Part shown: in pieces, positions 1 to 11,121 of the stretch | How the letters are laid out: every line of letters begins with the position of its first letter | Numbering within the stretch: position 1 is the first letter of the stretch | Assembly (NCBI GenBank): GCA_965112735.1 | Contig: OZ218953.1 | Coordinates: 1,550,001 to 1,614,000 of the forward strand | DNA: 64,000 nt | Direction: 5' to 3' | Origin: Phaeosaccion multiseriatum | Taxonomy: Eukaryota > Ochrophyta, other classes | Notes under the pieces: model-generated | The model's input: only the letters and a program-made list of their open reading frames with translations | What the model was told of the DNA's origin: nothing | Databases searched by the model: none | Made by a program: the position numbers and the translations under genes

Positions 1-525
1 AGGCTGCTGGCGGCCGGGGTGAAGTACAACGTGGGTCTGGAGCTAGAGCTGCCCCTGTCGGAGAGTAACGCCAAGATGGGGCCCTTCATGGTGTACGTGA
101 CGCTCTTGGCGCAGGATGGAGTCGTCCTCGGTCACAGCGCCAGGCACGCCATGCTGTCCTACACCTCCCCGGGGCTGAGGTACATGCGCATGGCCTGCCT
201 CGCCCCCCTCTACCTGCTTGGCTTGAAAACAGAAGGTATCGTACGTACCCGAAGTGGTTGTCTTGTGTCAGTTCAGTTCCCAGGAATGCTTGACTTGTCA
301 GATATGTATAAGCTTGGCCACCTCCAACCCCTCTTAATACATTTTCTATGTGCCCAACCTCCTTTCCGCCCTCTTCTGCTTCTGATTGTGTTCCCCCCAA
401 CTCAGCCGAGAAGATTTTCATCACGAGTTTTGACCACCTCTTGGAGCTCGAGGACTATCCCCTCACCAGAATAGAGGTGAGTGGGTGGGTGGGCGGTCGG
501 GCAACAGTAGCAAGCATTAGTAGTT

Positions 526-600
<75 letters not shown>

Positions 601-2222
601 TTTAACAGCCGTGAAGGAGGAGGAGTGCTACCACCGCAGCTGCAGGTATGCCATGAGATCATAGCTGGCACCTTCTTCGCTTCTCCGATGACGGCGCTGA
701 CTTGGTCCCTTCCTCCCCGCCCCGCTCGGTTCTCTGATTCTCTCGCTTGCTCCTTTTTTCCCGCCCCCCAGATTGTCCTTTCGAATCACAATATCGAGCT
801 GAAGCGCTCACTTTTGACCATCAAGCCGCAACTCCACGGCATCCGATACCTTATGAGCGAATGGTGAGCACACGGCACAAGCCTTGGGGGAACAGGTGGC
901 AAGCGAAAGGCCGAGCCGGGTGCGAATACTCGTTGAGCTAGCTGCCCGTTCCCTCGCACTGTTCTGCCTTCGCATCTCCCCCCCCCCCCGCTGTGTGTTT
1001 TCTTCTTATTTGAACTCAACGCATGCCATGCTACACGCCGTCCCTCCCTGTTTTATTGACTTAATACAGGTTCTACTCGTCCTTGGTCATGGGGACCGCC
1101 TTCATCGCCTGCGGCCTAAGCGGCGCCTTCGTCCTCATTTACTTCTTCTATTGGACGACGCAGCAGCAGGAAGAAGAGGGCACGGACGGGAAGGACGGCA
1201 GAGGAGGAGGAGGCAAGATGGGCTCCAGGCAGATGCAGCCCAGGCGGCAGAGCAGGCAGGATGATGGGGCCCAATCTGGTGCCCAATTCGGCAGTACGGG
1301 AGAGCCGAGGACCCTGCTGAATGCTAGCAGTGGAGGCCTCCATCAGCGAGGGAGCAGTGCTGTGTACAGATCAGTCACCACCACCACCTCGAGCAGCAGT
1401 ACGCTGCAGCGAGCTCGAAGCGACAATGTGGTGGAGCCCCTGTCTGGTGGGGAGGGCATGGGGCCCGTGGGGACGGCGGCGGAAGGGGGTGTGAGAAGAG
1501 AGGAGGCGAAGGCAAGCGACAGTAGTACAAGAACAGAGACAGTGGATGGGCGAGAAGATGAAGGACAAGAGGGAAGAGCGGATGATGCAGCGAGTATTGG
1601 TGTGGAGAGCGCCACCTCCTCTGATGATAACAATGTCGTACTAGACGCCTCGGTCGAGAGCCGTGGGGACGAGGCCGAGGGGGAGGGTGGTGATGAAGGA
1701 GCTGCGCACATGATTGATGACTCGGCGGATGAAGACCCCCAAGGCAATGAAAGCGATGAGAAGGAGGGGGAGGACGGGGATGAGGACAGGAGCTCTGCTG
1801 GTGGTGGCGCTGCTGCCGTCAGCGCGTGGCGTGAAGGCTGTGGTGGCCCGAGCTCTGCTTCTTCCTCATGCCAGCAGAAAGCAAAAGACGACGATGGCAG
1901 TTGTGGCGGTGCTCCTGCTGCTGTTGAGAGCAAAGGAGAAGGGGGGGGCGGGCCAGACTTTTGGGAGAGCACGGGTTCCCTTCTCGGAGGTGTCGTGTCA
2001 ATGGTGGCCGGAGCGGGGGGAGGGACAGGGACAGGGGCAGGTAGGGGGGCGGGTGGGGAGCGGCAAGTGTCGTTGACGGCCTCCTCGCCAGGCTTCCTCG
2101 CGAACTTGCCCCCACCCCCACCAGAGCTTCTGACCTCTGGCCAGAGTTACTCGACCTATGACGAGGGTGATTGTGACGGCAGAAGGGGGTCTGGCAGGAT
2201 CGAGAGGTCCGATCCTCGTTGA
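1..2222 (+). CDS. BSCL2: Seipin homologue, 5' end missing
   Basis: This is the 3' part of a seipin gene. Seipin is an ER membrane protein that works at ER-lipid droplet junctions. The reading starts in the lumenal beta-sandwich: 'VGLELELPLSESNAKMGPF' and a following RxAxLxYxSP-like stretch are family hallmarks. Proposed exons are 1-235, 406-484, 609-645, 772-863 and 1070-2222; these splice in one frame. Exon 4 gives 'IVLSNHNIELKR' and 'LHGIRYLM', matching the end of the seipin domain. Exon 5 begins with the second membrane helix, about 25 hydrophobic residues ending in 'LIYFFYW'. A tail of about 350 residues rich in E, D, G and S follows and has no domain I recognise. The first helix and the true start lie outside the window. 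The exon 2 donor is ambiguous because GT recurs every four bases. Confidence 0.85.
522..602. repeat. (TAG)n microsatellite in seipin intron 2
   Basis: About 80 bases of almost pure TAG/AGT trinucleotide lie just upstream of the exon 3 acceptor of the seipin gene. Confidence 0.95.
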
Positions 2223-2649
2223 AGGAGAGAGGGGGGCGGGAGAGAGGGAGAGAGCGACCATGTGTGAGAGAGAGAGAGAATGTGCAGCCTCCGCCAGGTA
2301 GCAACCCTAGTACAGTAAAAAGTGATGCTGAAAGAAAAAGGGCAGAGGCTGTGAGGCGTACTGCTGTGCGGGTTGTCCTCACACAGGGTGCTCCTCAGGC
2401 TATAATGCCGCCTGACCGGCGAGCAGCAGCGTGGTGCTGCAGCGCGAAGTTTGGGAAGACGGAAAACGCGTAATTTTGACACAGTGTAAAAATGAAAAAC
2501 CTGTTCACAGCCGAGCGAAGTGTCTGTCCCTAAATACATTCAGGCCGAGGAACTCTTCCTGTTCGACAACTGCGTGGTCCTGCTCCTCGCTCGTGTCGAC
2601 TAGCTAGTGCCCCGCTCGCTTCCTCCTCTGCCCGGGTCCTTTACTACTA
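2223..2649. other. Convergent intergenic gap, seipin / EMC7
   Basis: The 3' ends of seipin (+) and EMC7 (-) face each other here. I see a GA-rich run right after the seipin stop and no further gene. Confidence 0.6.
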
Positions 2650-3191
2650 CTACTCGTCTGTGTGGACCCCCCCCCCCCCCCCCCCTCCTCCTCCTCCTCC
2701 TCCTCCTCCTCCTCCTCCTCCTCCTCCTCCTCCCATTTCCCCTCCGCTAAGCTGGCTCAGCAGGCCGCCCATCCCGCCGCCCATGCTCTGCTGCTGCTGC
2801 TGAATCTCCTTGAGCTGCTCCGGGTCCATGTTCTCCATCATCTTGGGCATGAGGTACTTGGAGCCGAGCATGACGCCCATCATAAGCATCATGGGGTTCT
2901 TAAGCAGGGAGAACAGGCCTTGCATCAGTTGTTGCAGCTGTCGATGGGGCGGGTGGGGTGAAAGGGTTTTGTCAGGGTGGGGTATGCGTTGTGCGGGTGT
3001 GTGTGTGTGCAGGAAGGGTACAACACATGGGCACGAAGCGAGAGGGAGGGAGGGAGGGAGGGAGAGAGGGAGAGAGGAAGGGAGGAAGGAGGATGCCAAG
3101 AGAAGGAACAGACAGGACAGCGCAAAAATCAGAAAGGCGAGGGGGCTGAGAGGAGCAGAGCGAGGGAGGAGGGCAACCAGGCAGGCAGGCA

Positions 3192-3225
<34 letters not shown>

Positions 3226-4471
3226 TAGGCAGGCAGGCAGGCAGAAAACTGATTGTGAAGCCAAAGTCGTCTTGGCGGAAGCGTCTGCTCCGCACAAGGC
3301 GCTGCCTACTCACCGGCGTCTTCTTCTTCTCGAAATAGCTCCACTTGACATGCGCCCGGAGGCTGAGCGGGTAGGTGGCCTCAAGCTTCGCTGCGCCGGC
3401 GTACTGGGTGAGACCACGAGCATCGCACAGGGCGGGGGCAGAGCAGACACGTGTTAGAGGCACATGGGCGAGGTCCGAGAGGCTGTAGGACACTGTAGCA
3501 AAGCCGGCAAGAGATAGGTAGTCCCCCAGTCGCCGGTACAGTAGTAGCGAGTCAGAGTAAGTGAGGGATGGGTGTGAAACGTCCCCCCTGGCCACTCACC
3601 TTGTACTCTATGGCCTGCACCTGCCCCTGCTCGCTGACGGGGACCTTGAGCTTGATTTGGCTGAAGTGGAACTCGGTGGACAGCACGTCGAGCACGTATT
3701 GGCCGGGAAGCACGTCATAGAAGGTGAAGCTTCCATCCGAGCGGCTCAGTGACTGCGGGGGAGAGGGGAGAGGGGGTGACGGGGGAGAAGAGGGGCGAAG
3801 GGAGAAACGTGGAGTGGGGGGGGCGGAATGGAGAGGATATGGGGGGGTATAGGGGAGCAACACGCAGGGGAGCGACAGGGAGACTGAGATGCAGAAGGAG
3901 AGGAGGAGAAATGTCCCTCTTCTGTCTTGCCACGCTACAGTAGCGCCACGTTTGCCCGTTCATCAATCTCCCAACCTTTCAGCCCTCCAACAGAGTGTGG
4001 GGACGTACCGAATACTCTCCCCCATTTAGGGTGAGGGGGACAGTGCCTAACTTCTCATTGTTTGGGAGGCCGAGGTTTCCGTAAACGTCCACCGCTTGCC
4101 CGACGCCCAGGAGGCTAAACGATGATTGGAGTCAAACACACATGAGGTAGGGAAAACAGAATCGGCGGCAGAGGAGACGAAAGAATGGCTCAGAACAGTC
4201 ACAGGAGCCCGTGTGTAACCAAAGCGAGGGGATGAGGGCAGCACAGATGAAGTGAAGGCAAAGAAGATGACTAAAGAAGAAGAGGGGGGGGGTGGGAAGA
4301 GGGGCAGAGAGAGAGAGATTACGAATGATGGAATTGGGAAAAGCACATTTGCGGCATTACAGATCAATAATAGTCGGAGACTATGTGGGTCATGACCTTC
4401 CATCACACAGGCACTTACGCTAGAAAAACTAACAGAGCACCGGCAAAGCGGAGACGGGCGAAGGGCACCAT
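2650..4471 (-). CDS. EMC7: ER membrane protein complex subunit 7
   Basis: EMC7 is a lumenal beta-sandwich plus one membrane helix. It is part of the EMC, which inserts membrane proteins at the ER. Exons on the minus strand are 4471-4419, 4114-4009, 3752-3600, 3403-3314 and 2937-2650; they join in frame to 229 residues. The first 26 residues are a signal peptide ending about 'LLGVGQA'. The sandwich carries 'GSFTFYDVLPGQYVLDV', the typical DUF2012 core. Residues about 140-165 hold the helix region 'LKNPMMLMMGVMLGSKYLMP', followed by 'MDPEQLKEIQQQQ' as in other EMC7 proteins. The C-terminus runs into a pure poly-glycine stretch of over 20 residues coded by a C20 tract plus CTC repeats (plus-strand view). 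Family, topology and length all agree. Confidence 0.93.
3041..3244. repeat. Tetranucleotide repeats in EMC7 intron 4
   Basis: A (GGGA)n/(GGAA)n stretch is followed by about 65 bases of (GGCA)n with few interruptions. Both lie inside the last EMC7 intron. Confidence 0.9.
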
Positions 4472-4712
4472 TCCTTCGCTCCTGGTTCCCCGCTGCTGCT
4501 CACAGATAACCTGGCCCAGTCCAGCGCAGTCCCTCAACCGATTTATCAATCAATGAACTAATGATGGTCCGTGCTACAGAAAGGTGGGATATAAAGGTGG
4601 GGAGGATTGGGGAGCCCGGTGGAGGAGCGCCATCTGTGGAAGCACCACCAACGTGTGAGGTAGTTCGCAGCCCCCCCTTTGCCCACTACAGCAGCTGCAA
4701 AACAAACTCGCG
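4472..4712. promoter_or_regulatory. Divergent promoter region EMC7 / TRM61
   Basis: The two start codons are 241 bases apart on opposite strands, so both promoters must sit in or overlap this gap. I see no clear TATA box. The placement is inferred from gene order alone. Confidence 0.5.
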
Positions 4713-6750
4713 ATGAACTTCGCAAAGAAGAGAGAGGTTGTCCAGTATAAAGAAGTAGAGAAGGAAGAAAAACCAGGAGCAGCAGGAGCAGCAGCATCAG
4801 CAGCAGATGAATCAGGGACATCGTCCCGAGAGACAAGTGTGAACGAGGGGTCGGCAGCAGAAAGAGAAGGAAAGCAAGAAGGAGGAAGTGTGGGGGGCGT
4901 GGGGGAGGGGAAGCCTTGCCTGGCGTCGTCTCATGTTGCTGGATACTTGATGAAGTTTGGCGACCTCGTGATTATCTACGAGAGTCAGTATAATATCGGG
5001 TTTACGTATCTGACAGAGGGGGGTCATTATCAGTGCCGCTTCGGCAGGTTTGCGCACCAGGACTTTGTGGGGAAACCATTTGGCAGCAAGGTGCGTATAG
5101 CGAGAAGGGGGGGGCAAAGGAGCCCAAGCGGGAGTGGGCAGCACCTGAGTGCGGTGGACCCTCGCGTGCCCCAAGACCAAGAAGCGAAAGACCATTGGCT
5201 CGTCCCCTCTCATGATCATGGGCCACACCAATCCGTCCTTTTTTGTTTCGAATGGACCGCCGTCCTTTCGTGCAAGGCTCACTCTGATCTGCGCTTTCCT
5301 CCTGCGCCACCCTCTTAACTGACCCGCAGATTCAGTCGGGTAGACGCTACCTCCACGCCCTGTTTCCAACCCCGGAGTACTGGTCGCGCACCCTCCCAAG
5401 TAGGACTCAGATCTGCCAGGACTGGGACCAGAGCGTCATCAACTTCCGCCTAAACCTGCTCCCAGGGGATGTGGTGGTAGAGAGCGGCACGGGGAGCGGC
5501 GCCATGACCACGGCCATCGCCCGAGCCGTCGCTCCCATTGGCCACGTGCACTCCTTCGAGTTCAATCAGCAAAGAGCAGAAGCCGCCCAAGCTGAGATGG
5601 CCAAGAATCAGCTCGGTAAGGCCTGGGAGGGGGGGGGAGGAGGGTGATTTGGTTGACTCAGGGGGGCACACACACACAAACACACACTCACTCACACACA
5701 CACACACACTCTCTCTCTCTCTCTCTCAACACGCCCAACTTTCCTTCCCCTTCCCCCTCGAATCGCTCATGTGTCGCAGGCGAGCTTGTGACTATCACAC
5801 ACCGAGACGTGTGTGCGCTGGAGGAGCAAGGGGGCGGCTTCGGGCCGGGCCTGGACGGGAAGGTGGATGCTGTCTTCCTCGACCTGCCAGAGCCGTGGAG
5901 GGCCATACCACACGTGGTGAAAGTGCTCAAGGCTGACAAAAAGGTGTGCTGCTACAGCCCTTGCCTCGAGCAGGTCCAGAGGACATGCGAATCGCTTCGA
6001 CAGCACGGCTTCCACTCCGTTTCCACGGTGGAGATGAGGCTGAGGACCTGGGGCGTGGTGAAGAAGGACCAGGCCTTATTGCTGCCGGACATGTCGCCTC
6101 GGGTGCTGGAGGAGAATGCGCAGAAGGCGGCGTTGAACAAGGTCAAGCTTGTTCAGCGGAAGAAGGCCAAACTGGAGGCCTATGAGCAGGACAAGAAGAG
6201 GAAAGGAGTGCAGCACAAGCAGGGAAAGATGGCGGAAGATGAAGGAGCAGAAGGAGGAGGAGGAGGGAGGGGAGGAGTAGAAGGAGACGACAAGGTGGAG
6301 GACGCTAGTGCAAGCGAAGCGGGGGCTGTGCAGGAGGAGGCGGCGGTCATGGAGGTGGACGGCGAGGGGGGGGAGAAGGAGGAGCAGGAGAGCGAGCGCA
6401 AGGCGGGCGGCGACAGCAGCAGCAGCAGTTGCGCCAAGAAAGGGCCCCCTGCCACTGAATCTGAACCACCATCGGCCCAGGAGCAGGCGCCGCCCGCCGC
6501 CGCCAAGGCCACCAAGAAGGCCAAACGTGAGGAGAGCAATAGCAGCGCGGAGTCCGGCTTGGCCCCTGTCTCTGATGACGACGAGTACTTCGCTAGAGCC
6601 GATCCCGTGATGCGAGGGCACACGGCCTTCCTCACCTTCGCGGTGATGTCGGTGGCGGAACAGGGAGAAACGCAAGCAGTAGGAGCAGTAGCACCACCAC
6701 CAGCAGAGGGGGAAACAACGCCAGCACCCCCACGTGTATTCGTTACGTAA
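4713..6750 (+). CDS. TRM61: tRNA (adenine-58-N1)-methyltransferase catalytic subunit
   Basis: TRM61 (TRMT61A) uses S-adenosylmethionine to make m1A58 in the T-loop of tRNAs, normally as a heterotetramer with TRM6 in the nucleus. Exons 4713-5090, 5330-5615 and 5780-6750 join to 544 residues. The N-terminal beta domain contains 'YNIGFTYLTEGGHYQCRFG'. The SAM-binding motif 'VVESGTGSGAMT' is near residue 175 and the catalytic-region motif 'DLPEPWRAIPH' is in exon 3. The family's last strand, 'MRGHTAFLTFAVM', is near the C-terminus. Two low-complexity inserts are unusual: an A/E/G-rich stretch at about residues 15-70, and about 140 residues of E/A/S/K between the last helix and the final strand. 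The TRM6 partner is not in this window. Confidence 0.94.
5667..5728. repeat. (CA)n(CT)n tract in TRM61 intron 2
   Basis: CA repeats run into CT repeats just ahead of the exon 3 acceptor; the CT part can serve as polypyrimidine tract. Confidence 0.9.
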
Positions 6751-7107
6751 TATTATCCTTCGTCGAGGACATCGATCCTTCCTTTCCCACAGCAAACAAA
6801 CACCACCGTTGTCTTTGCTTAAGACTTCCCTCCCTGCTGCGGTCCTCGTTGTCTCGGGGAGGCTTCCCTGATGAAGAGGGCGCTGAGGAAGTCGTCTATT
6901 CTCTCAGGTGCGTTTGCACAGGACTAAGATGAAGGAAAGGAAGGAGGGGCGACCAACGACAGCGTTGTGAGGAAGCATATGAGCAAGGTCGTCTGCGCTT
7001 AACCTCATTCCTTCCCCTCGTACGACCCTCCACTCTCAGCAGCACCAGGCGGAGCGGCAGCAGGGGCATCATACTTAGCAGGAGCAGCCGCAGGAGGAGG
7101 CGGACCG
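6751..7107. other. Intergenic gap between TRM61 and the Q-rich gene
   Basis: This gap holds the TRM61 3' end and the presumed promoter of the downstream Q-rich gene. I see no additional gene. Confidence 0.5.
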
Positions 7108-7882
7108 ATGGGATTGGACATTGGAGGCATGGGGATGGGCTCGTCTGCTGCCGCCTGTTCAACGGCACAGTCTGGTAGCGCTCGAAGCATGTCTCTCCGT
7201 GACGTCGTTCGAGGAGCAGTTGTTTTGGTGGCGGCTCTGGGGCTCCCGCATGTTACTGGGCTGGGTACGCCTTACTCGCACGTCGTAGGCGGAGGAGCAA
7301 CAGGAGGAGGAGGGTTTGGTGGGGGCGAGAGCGGTGAAGGCACAGCCGACCAAAGAAAGCAGCAGCAGCAGCAGGCCTACCACCAGCAAGACTTTCAGCA
7401 GCAGCAGCAGCAGCAGCAGCCTTCACCCCAAGCCTATCAGACGCAGCCTCCGGGTGGGCAAGGCTCTCAGTACCAGCAAGGATCTCAGTATGAATATCAG
7501 CAGAACTCGTACACACAGCAAGGGCAGGGCTCGCAACCAGGCTCCCAGCAAGAGTATGCTACGAACACAGCATGGGCGGGCACCAATCAGCCCCGGCCAC
7601 AGCCGTGGGAGCAGCAGCAGCAACAACCACAACCATGGGAGGAGGAGCCCCAACAGCAGCATCCTTATTCAGGGGACATCAACGCAGGAGGAACCTACGG
7701 CGGAGAAGCCGAGGAAGGTCCCGGTATTCGGTCTAGGATGAAAGGCTTGCTGAGCAAGGCGAAGGAGAAGGTGGTGGGGTCGCAGCAGCCGCAAGCTGCA
7801 GAGTGGGGGGCTCCCGCTGCGTATGGCCAGACCCAAGGCCGAAGTCAAGGCCAGGGCCAAGGTGACTACTACTATGGGGGGT

Positions 7883-7916
<34 letters not shown>

Positions 7917-7965
7917 CCAGCCTTACGCTCCGCAGCCTTTCTCCGGCCAATTCATCCAGGACGCC

Positions 7966-7997
<32 letters not shown>

Positions 7998-10900
7998 GGG
8001 AGGTTCGTACCCTCCCTTCGAGTCTTGTTGGGCGGGGGGCGAGGGCGCGCCGAGGGGACCGCAACAGGCGCAGATCCACCACCCCGGGGATGCGGAGTAC
8101 TACGGTGGGGAGGCGGGGGGTGACTACAGCGCGTACAAGGGGGGAGAGAGGGAGGGAGAGGGAGGCGCCCTAGCTGGATCGTCACAGCAGGAGGGCGAGA
8201 AAGGAGCGGGGGAAGGAGGGGAAGAGCAGATGGGGCAGGGAGGGGGAGGGGAAGGGCAGACGGGGCACAGGCGTGAGGAATCGTGGAGTCAACAGCCGCA
8301 GCAGCCGCAGTACGACAAGGGAGGGGGCTGGGGGGAGGGGTACAAGAGTTTAGAGGATGGAGGAGTGGGGACGCACGGGACTTTCGATTCAGGGTACCCT
8401 TCTTACACTCAGGACTACAATGGCGGAGCCTTCAGCTACGAAGCCGACATGCAGCCAGTAGGCCTTCCACAACAACAACAACAACAACAGCAGCAGCAGC
8501 AGTCGCAACAGTGGTACCCACAGCAAGAGGGAGGGCAGGAGGAAGGCTTGGGGTACCCGCAGGAGGACTTTGGGGCCCAATCGTACCAGCATCAGCCTCA
8601 GCCCGGCCTGGAGGAGATGGGAGCCGGCCTTGCTCAAGACGGAGCCGACGCTCTTGTCGAGGCACAGGGGCCGGGAGAGGAGGGCATCGGTGGGGGACAT
8701 GGGAGTAAACGTGGAGGCGACTCTATCGGTGGGGGCGGGGCGCGCGTACAAGGTAGCGACGTTAGGGTAGAAACAACAGATGAGGAGGCAAACACGTGGA
8801 GGACGACAGGGAGAGAAGGAGGGGGAGTGCAGCCGACAGGAGTAGTAGGGAGCACCGACGAGATAGAGGAGGAGGAAGAGGAGGAGGAGGAGGAGGGGGA
8901 AGGGGGCGCCATCATCGAGGAGTCAGACCAAACTGGTGCCATGGCTGGGCATGAGGAAGTGCTGGCGAGGAAGGGACACGCAGCGGCCGAGAGAGCGCTG
9001 CAGGCCCTGCGGCAGTCAACGCAGCAGGCCCATGCCCAGGAGGGAGGGGGGGGAGGAAGCTCCCCTTACGGCGGCTTCGGTGGGCTGACGGAGGCGACTT
9101 CTGGGGGAGAGATGGGTAGTGAGTGCGACACTGAAGGAGGGAGCTTGGATGGAGGGAGCGCTGGAGTCGGAGCAGCAGCAGCAGCAGTAGTAGTAGCGGC
9201 TGCGCAAGGAGAGGGAAGAGGGAGGCGCGCAGAGCAGCAGCAGCATCGTAGGCCCGCCGCTGGGAGGAGAGCGAATCGGCAGCAGCGAGAGGCGGAGAAC
9301 GAGGTAATACGCGGAGGTGTGGACGACTTGCGTGCACAGGGACCCTTCGCATGCCTCTCCCTCAGTGGGCAGAAAAACTCTTCCCTGTCCCCTCCTTTCC
9401 CTGTCCCCTCCTTTCCCTGTCCCCTCCTTTCCCTGATAGGCGGACCCACGTGCCTCCCACAAGTCCACGACCCCGCCCTCCTCCTTCCTCTCACCTCCCC
9501 CCCCCCCGGCCGTTTCTCCGTCCTTGTGTGCATCTAGCGGCTGGAGCAGCCCGATGTAGCGCAAAGTACGGGAGGAGGCTCGGGAGCCCCTGCAGCAGAC
9601 GGCAGTGACTTCCTCCTGGACTTGGAGAGGGAGATCGGCCTGCAGATGGACGAGGTGCGTCACACCTCCTGTGTGTGGTGTGTGTGTGCGCGCATGTGTG
9701 TGTGTGCATGTGCATGTGTGTGGATGTCGACCTCTCTCTCACGGCTGTGAGAACGTCTGTATGTATGCACCACACCACACCCCCTCCCTCACTCGCAGGT
9801 GGATAACGAGCTGGACGACGAGATCAACAGCTTCATCAACGAGTTTGGGAGGGACAAAGGCCGAGTCCAAGTCTCCTCAGCGGGCCAGCAGCAGCAGGAG
9901 GAGGAGGAAGAAGAGCAAGTCGTCGGAAGTGTTTCAGAGGACGACGTTGCTGGAGGCGGTCGTGGTCCTGGTCGTAGTGCTATTTACAGTGACGATGCCT
10001 ATGGGGGAGACACTTGGCTTGAAGAGCAGCAGCAGCAAGAGGAGCGGGAGTCTCGGACGGAGCAGGAGTTGCAGGACTTTGAGCAGAGGGCTGAGCAGAA
10101 TCAGGAGGTGGTGGAGGGGGTGAGCGGCGAGGTTGGCGTTGGAGGAGGGAGGGAGTGGGGAGGGGGAAGTAGAGAGGGAGGCAGTGAGGCACCAAATGGG
10201 GGAGGAGGAGGAGGAGGAGGAGGAGGAGGAGGAGCGACGGGGTTGAGGGAGGAAATGCCGACCCGTGCCAATTACGCGGAGTGGATGGAGGGAGAGGAGG
10301 GAAAGAGCGAGGAGGTGGAGGGCGGAGCGAAGCCAGCGGAGCAAGATTGGGGGTACGAGCAAGACACCGAACAGCACCAAGAGGCGACGCAAGCGCAGGG
10401 GCAGGGGCGAGAACAGGGAGAGCCGCTGGAGCCGCTGCACATGCCTCCTGCGGCCGCGGGCGACGGTGTGCCCTGGGATGACGCGCATTTGCAGGAGCAG
10501 CTCGAGCGTTATTGGGACCAGTATCACGCCCAAACAGGGCAAGATGGAGGAGGAGGAGGAGGAGGAGGAGGAGAAGGAGGAGGAGGAGACCCTCATTTCC
10601 GGCAGGGCCAGGAGGGCGACATGGAGGAGTATGTACCAACTGCGCATTACTACCCTGACCCGCTGCCCAATGCTGATTATGGCAGCAGAGGCGGGGTGGG
10701 GCTGCGGCGTGTGGACAGCAGCGGCAGCAGCAGCAGCGGCAGCAGGAGCGGCATGGGCCGTAGCCGCTACGGAGGAGGCGAACAACAGGGGGGAATGATT
10801 CAACACATAGAGCCTCAGTTGGGCGCGCTCCAGCCGCAGCAGCCGCAGCATCCGCACCAGCAGTACCCCGACGGGGGGGCACCAGCGGTTGGTGCTCCGA

Positions 10901-11068
10901 ATGTCAACATTTGGGGAGATGTACACGTGCACCTCGATGGACAAAGCAGGGGAGGGGGGGGCTCTCCTGGGAGCGGGGGCGGGGGTGGCGCCAGGGGAGG
11001 GAGCGAGCCCGTGCCAATGTCCCCTCTGGAGCAGCAGCAGGTCCTTCTGGAGGAGCAGTTCCGGCGGC

Positions 11069-11104
<36 letters not shown>

Positions 11105-11121
11105 GGGGGGGATGGCCATGA
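7108..11121 (+). CDS. Large Q/G-rich protein with N-terminal hydrophobic leader, function unknown
   Basis: Exons 7108-9303, 9538-9654 and 9799-11121 join in frame to about 1211 residues; both junctions have standard GT/AG sites. I do not recognise a family. Starting at the in-frame ATG at 7189, the protein opens 'MSLRDVVRGAVVLVAALGL', which looks like a signal peptide, so 7189 may be the true start. Most of the rest is disordered: at least seven poly-Q runs coded by CAG repeats, plus G/E-rich and Y/S/Q/P-rich stretches. Short more ordered parts are a K/R-rich segment 'MKGLLSKAKEKVVG', an A/Q-rich helix 'AAERALQALRQSTQQAH', an acidic segment 'DNELDDEINSFINEFG', and 'NVNIWGDVHVHLDG' near the end. 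It could be a secreted or cell-wall protein, or a condensate scaffold. The sequence does not decide. Confidence 0.7.
9383..9435. repeat. 16-base tandem repeat, three copies
   Basis: The unit CCCTGTCCCCTCCTTT occurs three times without change, then CCCTG, in the first intron of the Q-rich gene. Confidence 0.9.

Noticed and set aside
2925-3125. Short readings in the GGGA/GGCA repeats of EMC7
   Set aside because: They lie in the intron between exons 3314-3403 and 2650-2937, which splice cleanly into EMC7.
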